Origin: Candidatus Peregrinibacteria bacterium
GTDB taxonomy: Bacteria; Patescibacteria; Gracilibacteria; UM-FILTER-43-11
Length of the DNA: 8,039 nucleotides
Direction of reading: 5' to 3'
Assembly: GCA_030620215.1 (NCBI GenBank)
Contig: JAUXFE010000027.1
Span: 1 to 8,039 of the forward strand
Both the position numbers and the translations under genes were made by a program. The notes beneath the pieces were generated by a model, which saw only the letters and a program-made list of their open reading frames with translations, searched no databases and was not told the DNA's origin. Each line of letters starts with the position of its first letter. Position 1 is the stretch's first letter. Of the stretch, positions 7,174 through 8,039 are shown piece after piece.

Positions 7174-7446
7174 TTATTTTATAGACAGTCGCTCATCATT
7201 TAAAACAGAAAACATTAACTTAACAGTACAAATTTTTAAGCTGAAAAAAGGCTTTGTTTTTTTATTAAAAGAAGCATCTTCCATAGACATAAGAGATTCT
7301 GTTTCGACAACTTCTCCGAAAAATGCACAATAATCACCACAAGCCTTTTTTGTGTGGTGGCACTCAGCACGAATCAATTCAGCACCTGTTTTTCTCATTC
7401 GCTCAAACCACAAAAAACCGTATTGATCAATTTTTCCTTTCATCAT
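7174..7446 (-). CDS. Small cysteine-containing phage protein (CGDYC motif), unknown function
   Basis: A 90-residue protein beginning MMKGKIDQYGFLWFERM and containing CHHTKKACGDYCAFFGE (29-45). The cysteines at 29, 36 and 40, with His30 and His31, could bind a metal ion (inference). The layout 'MKGkId.dGfL.ieR...C......CGDwC..FgEp' is one I recall from small uncharacterised proteins in phages and prophages, often near terminase; no function is known to me. The ATG at 7446 is chosen because AAAGGAGG ends 10 bases upstream. A GTG at 7455 in the same frame is almost inside the SD and therefore unlikely. The SD lies in the last codons of the preceding gene, whose stop ends two bases before this start, so the pair should be coupled. 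The terminase gene follows after 78 bases. Confidence 0.7.
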   Translation of the reverse strand: MMKGKIDQYGFLWFERMRKTGAELIRAECHHTKKACGDYCAFFGEVVETESLMSMEDASFNKKTKPFFSLKICTVKLMFSVLNDERLSIK

Positions 7447-7447
7447 A

Positions 7448-7678
7448 CTAATCACCCCTCCTTTCTTTTTTACCTGGTAAATGCCACTCAGTATCAGGCC
7501 CTAATTTTGCCCCACCAATTCGACGAACAGCCCCTTTTTTCTCTAATCTGGACAGGGCGCGCGTTTCATGGTTTATTGTACTTAGCCATTTTATAACACC
7601 ATCATGCCCTTTCATTTTTTGGATTATTTGAGCTTCAAAAGCGGTTAATTTGACCCCGTTAGAATAGGTTTGATTCAT
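7448..7678 (-). CDS. Small winged-helix-like protein
   Basis: A 76-residue basic protein. Residues ~11-56 (LTAFEAQIIQKMKG, then NHETRALSRLEKKGAVRRIGG) read as a small helix-turn-helix with TRALSRLEKKGAV as a likely recognition helix and turn. The following GGAKLGPDTEWHLP would be the wing. This pattern is common in MarR-like and other winged-helix DNA-binding proteins, but no family is certain. The ATG at 7678 is preceded by AAGGAGAG with 7-base spacing. An in-frame start at 7729 would add 17 residues without an SD and would begin within a predicted hairpin. It is the first gene after the AT-rich leader, with terminase two genes downstream. It could be a local regulator or an unusually short DNA-recognition partner of terminase; neither can be decided from sequence. 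Confidence 0.65.
   Translation of the reverse strand: MNQTYSNGVKLTAFEAQIIQKMKGHDGVIKWLSTINHETRALSRLEKKGAVRRIGGAKLGPDTEWHLPGKKERRGD
7457..7464 (-). promoter_or_regulatory. Ribosome binding site deciding the CGDYC protein start
   Basis: AAAGGAGG on the transcript, within the last codons of the winged-helix-like gene. It ends 10 bases before the ATG at 7446 and only 1 base before the in-frame GTG at 7455, which favours the ATG. Confidence 0.65.
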
Positions 7679-7693
7679 TGTTTTTCTCTCCTT

Positions 7694-7739
7694 AAAAAAA
7701 GCGGTATACGGGTAGCGCTTTTCTGCCAAAACCCGCTAC
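7694..7739 (-). terminator. Attenuator-like leader hairpins followed by T7
   Basis: Read on the minus strand, AGCGG (7733-7737) can pair with CCGCT (7700-7704), followed directly by seven T residues (7694-7700, the first shared with the stem) and then the SD of the winged-helix-like gene. An alternative stem, GTAGCG (7734-7739) with CGCTAC (7712-7717), uses the same left arm, as does CGGGT (7731-7735) with ACCCG (7709-7713). The stems are therefore mutually exclusive. The terminator form has only 5 pairs and a long loop, so it is weak. Confidence in the inverted repeats is high; confidence in function is low. Confidence 0.3.
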
Positions 7740-7930
7740 TCTTATATTATTTATAATATTCCTTTATATAAAATAAAGAAATATCTTACGGGAGAAGCTT
7801 TTTTCTAACATAAAAAAACCCATTTAAAACCTTTATTTATTTTCTAAATTTATCCCAATAATAACAAGATATATTTTCCCATCAAAAAGATAAGCAGCAA
7901 TCTTTCCATTAATAATTTTTTATTTTGATT
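7740..7930. other. AT-rich intergenic leader with short inverted repeats
   Basis: About 190 bases without a convincing gene on either strand and very rich in A and T. It holds perfect short inverted repeats: ATATTA/TAATAT (7744-7749 with 7754-7759), CTTTAT/ATAAAG (7762-7767 with 7773-7778) and AAAGAT/ATCTTT (7886-7891 with 7900-7905). The last, read on the minus strand, is followed by TT and could be a poor terminator for the gene at the right edge. The region is the natural place for a promoter or operator for the downstream operon. Confidence 0.5.
7858..7885 (-). promoter_or_regulatory. Possible promoter in the leader
   Basis: On the minus strand TTGATG (7880-7885) and TATTAT (7858-7863) are separated by 16 bases, matching the sigma-70 consensus at 4/6 and 5/6. 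Transcription would start near 7851 and leave a ~170-base leader containing the hairpins. In sequence this AT-rich the match may be chance. Confidence 0.25.
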
Positions 7931-8039
7931 TTAGCCTGCCAAATTGGAAAAGTTATGTTTTTGATTGTTGTAACTGCTCAACATAGGCCCCATCAAGCCC
8001 ATATCAAGTCGGATCGTAGCCATGTCGTTCTGTGAGCCA
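7931..8039 (-). CDS. C-terminal end of an unrecognised protein (runs off right edge)
   Basis: The minus strand is open from the right edge for 35 codons to a TAA at 7931-7933, ending ...MLSSYNNQKHNFSNLAG. Base composition changes sharply at the stop: the open stretch is close to half G+C, while the sequence after it is strongly AT-rich, which supports real coding. An internal ATG (codon 6 of the visible part) has no SD, so the gene probably begins outside the window. The fragment is too short to assign a family. It would be the gene preceding the packaging operon. Confidence 0.4.
   Translation of the reverse strand, partial: GSQNDMATIRLDMGLMGPMLSSYNNQKHNFSNLAG

Noticed and set aside
7447..7455. 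GTG start at 7455 for the CGDYC protein
   Set aside because: It lies one base from the SD; the ATG at 7446 has workable spacing and gives the family-like MMKGKID start.
7354..7596. Plus-strand 80-codon frame across the two small genes
   Set aside because: It overlaps two minus-strand genes that each have an SD and coupled spacing; its own product has no recognisable features.
7679..7729. Upstream start at 7729 for the winged-helix-like gene
   Set aside because: No SD, begins inside the hairpin region, and the added residues look non-domain; the ATG at 7678 has AAGGAGAG 7 bases upstream.
1..8039. CRISPR array, tRNA, insertion sequence or attachment site
   Set aside because: I saw no regularly spaced repeats, no cloverleaf-like sequence, no transposase motifs and no terminal repeats on either strand.

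Overview
All recognisable genes lie on the minus strand and read from the right edge to the left. They form the packaging and head-assembly block of a tailed double-stranded DNA phage or prophage (Caudoviricetes, HK97-type head). The order of transcription is: end of an unrecognised gene (right edge), AT-rich leader, small winged-helix-like protein, small cysteine-containing protein, terminase large subunit, portal–MuF–metallopeptidase-like fusion, small orphan ORF, HK97-type prohead protease, and the first ~247 residues of the HK97-fold major capsid protein (cut by the left edge). Spacings are tight, with a one-base TAATG overlap between terminase and portal. Nearly every gene has a strong purine-rich Shine-Dalgarno (SD) sequence, so the block looks like one operon with translational coupling.

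The host cannot be named from this window. Base composition is about 45-50% G+C in the core structural genes, the genetic code is standard, and the SD sites are strong. The small 'CGDYC' protein recalls a family I associate with phages and prophages of Gram-negative bacteria, including Desulfobacterota, but this is weak evidence. No integrase, tRNA, attachment site or host gene is visible, so phage and prophage cannot be told apart.

In the pathway, the terminase packages DNA through the portal. The capsid protein carries its own N-terminal scaffold-like segment, and the prohead protease would remove that segment during maturation. The MuF domain belongs to the minor head proteins found beside portals.

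The notable part is the centre. The 997-residue portal gene continues past the portal fold into a MuF domain and then into a C-terminal zincin-like domain with an HEVGH motif. It is followed at once by a 128-residue orphan ORF. G+C drops from roughly 45% in the portal/MuF part to about 30-32% in the C-terminal domain and the orphan ORF (hand counts on sampled lines). This architecture matches the published idea of MuF polymorphic toxins carried by temperate phages, with the orphan ORF as the candidate immunity gene. Here the toxin-like domain would be fused to the portal itself. A second oddity is the terminase Walker B motif, which reads D-Q where D-E is expected.
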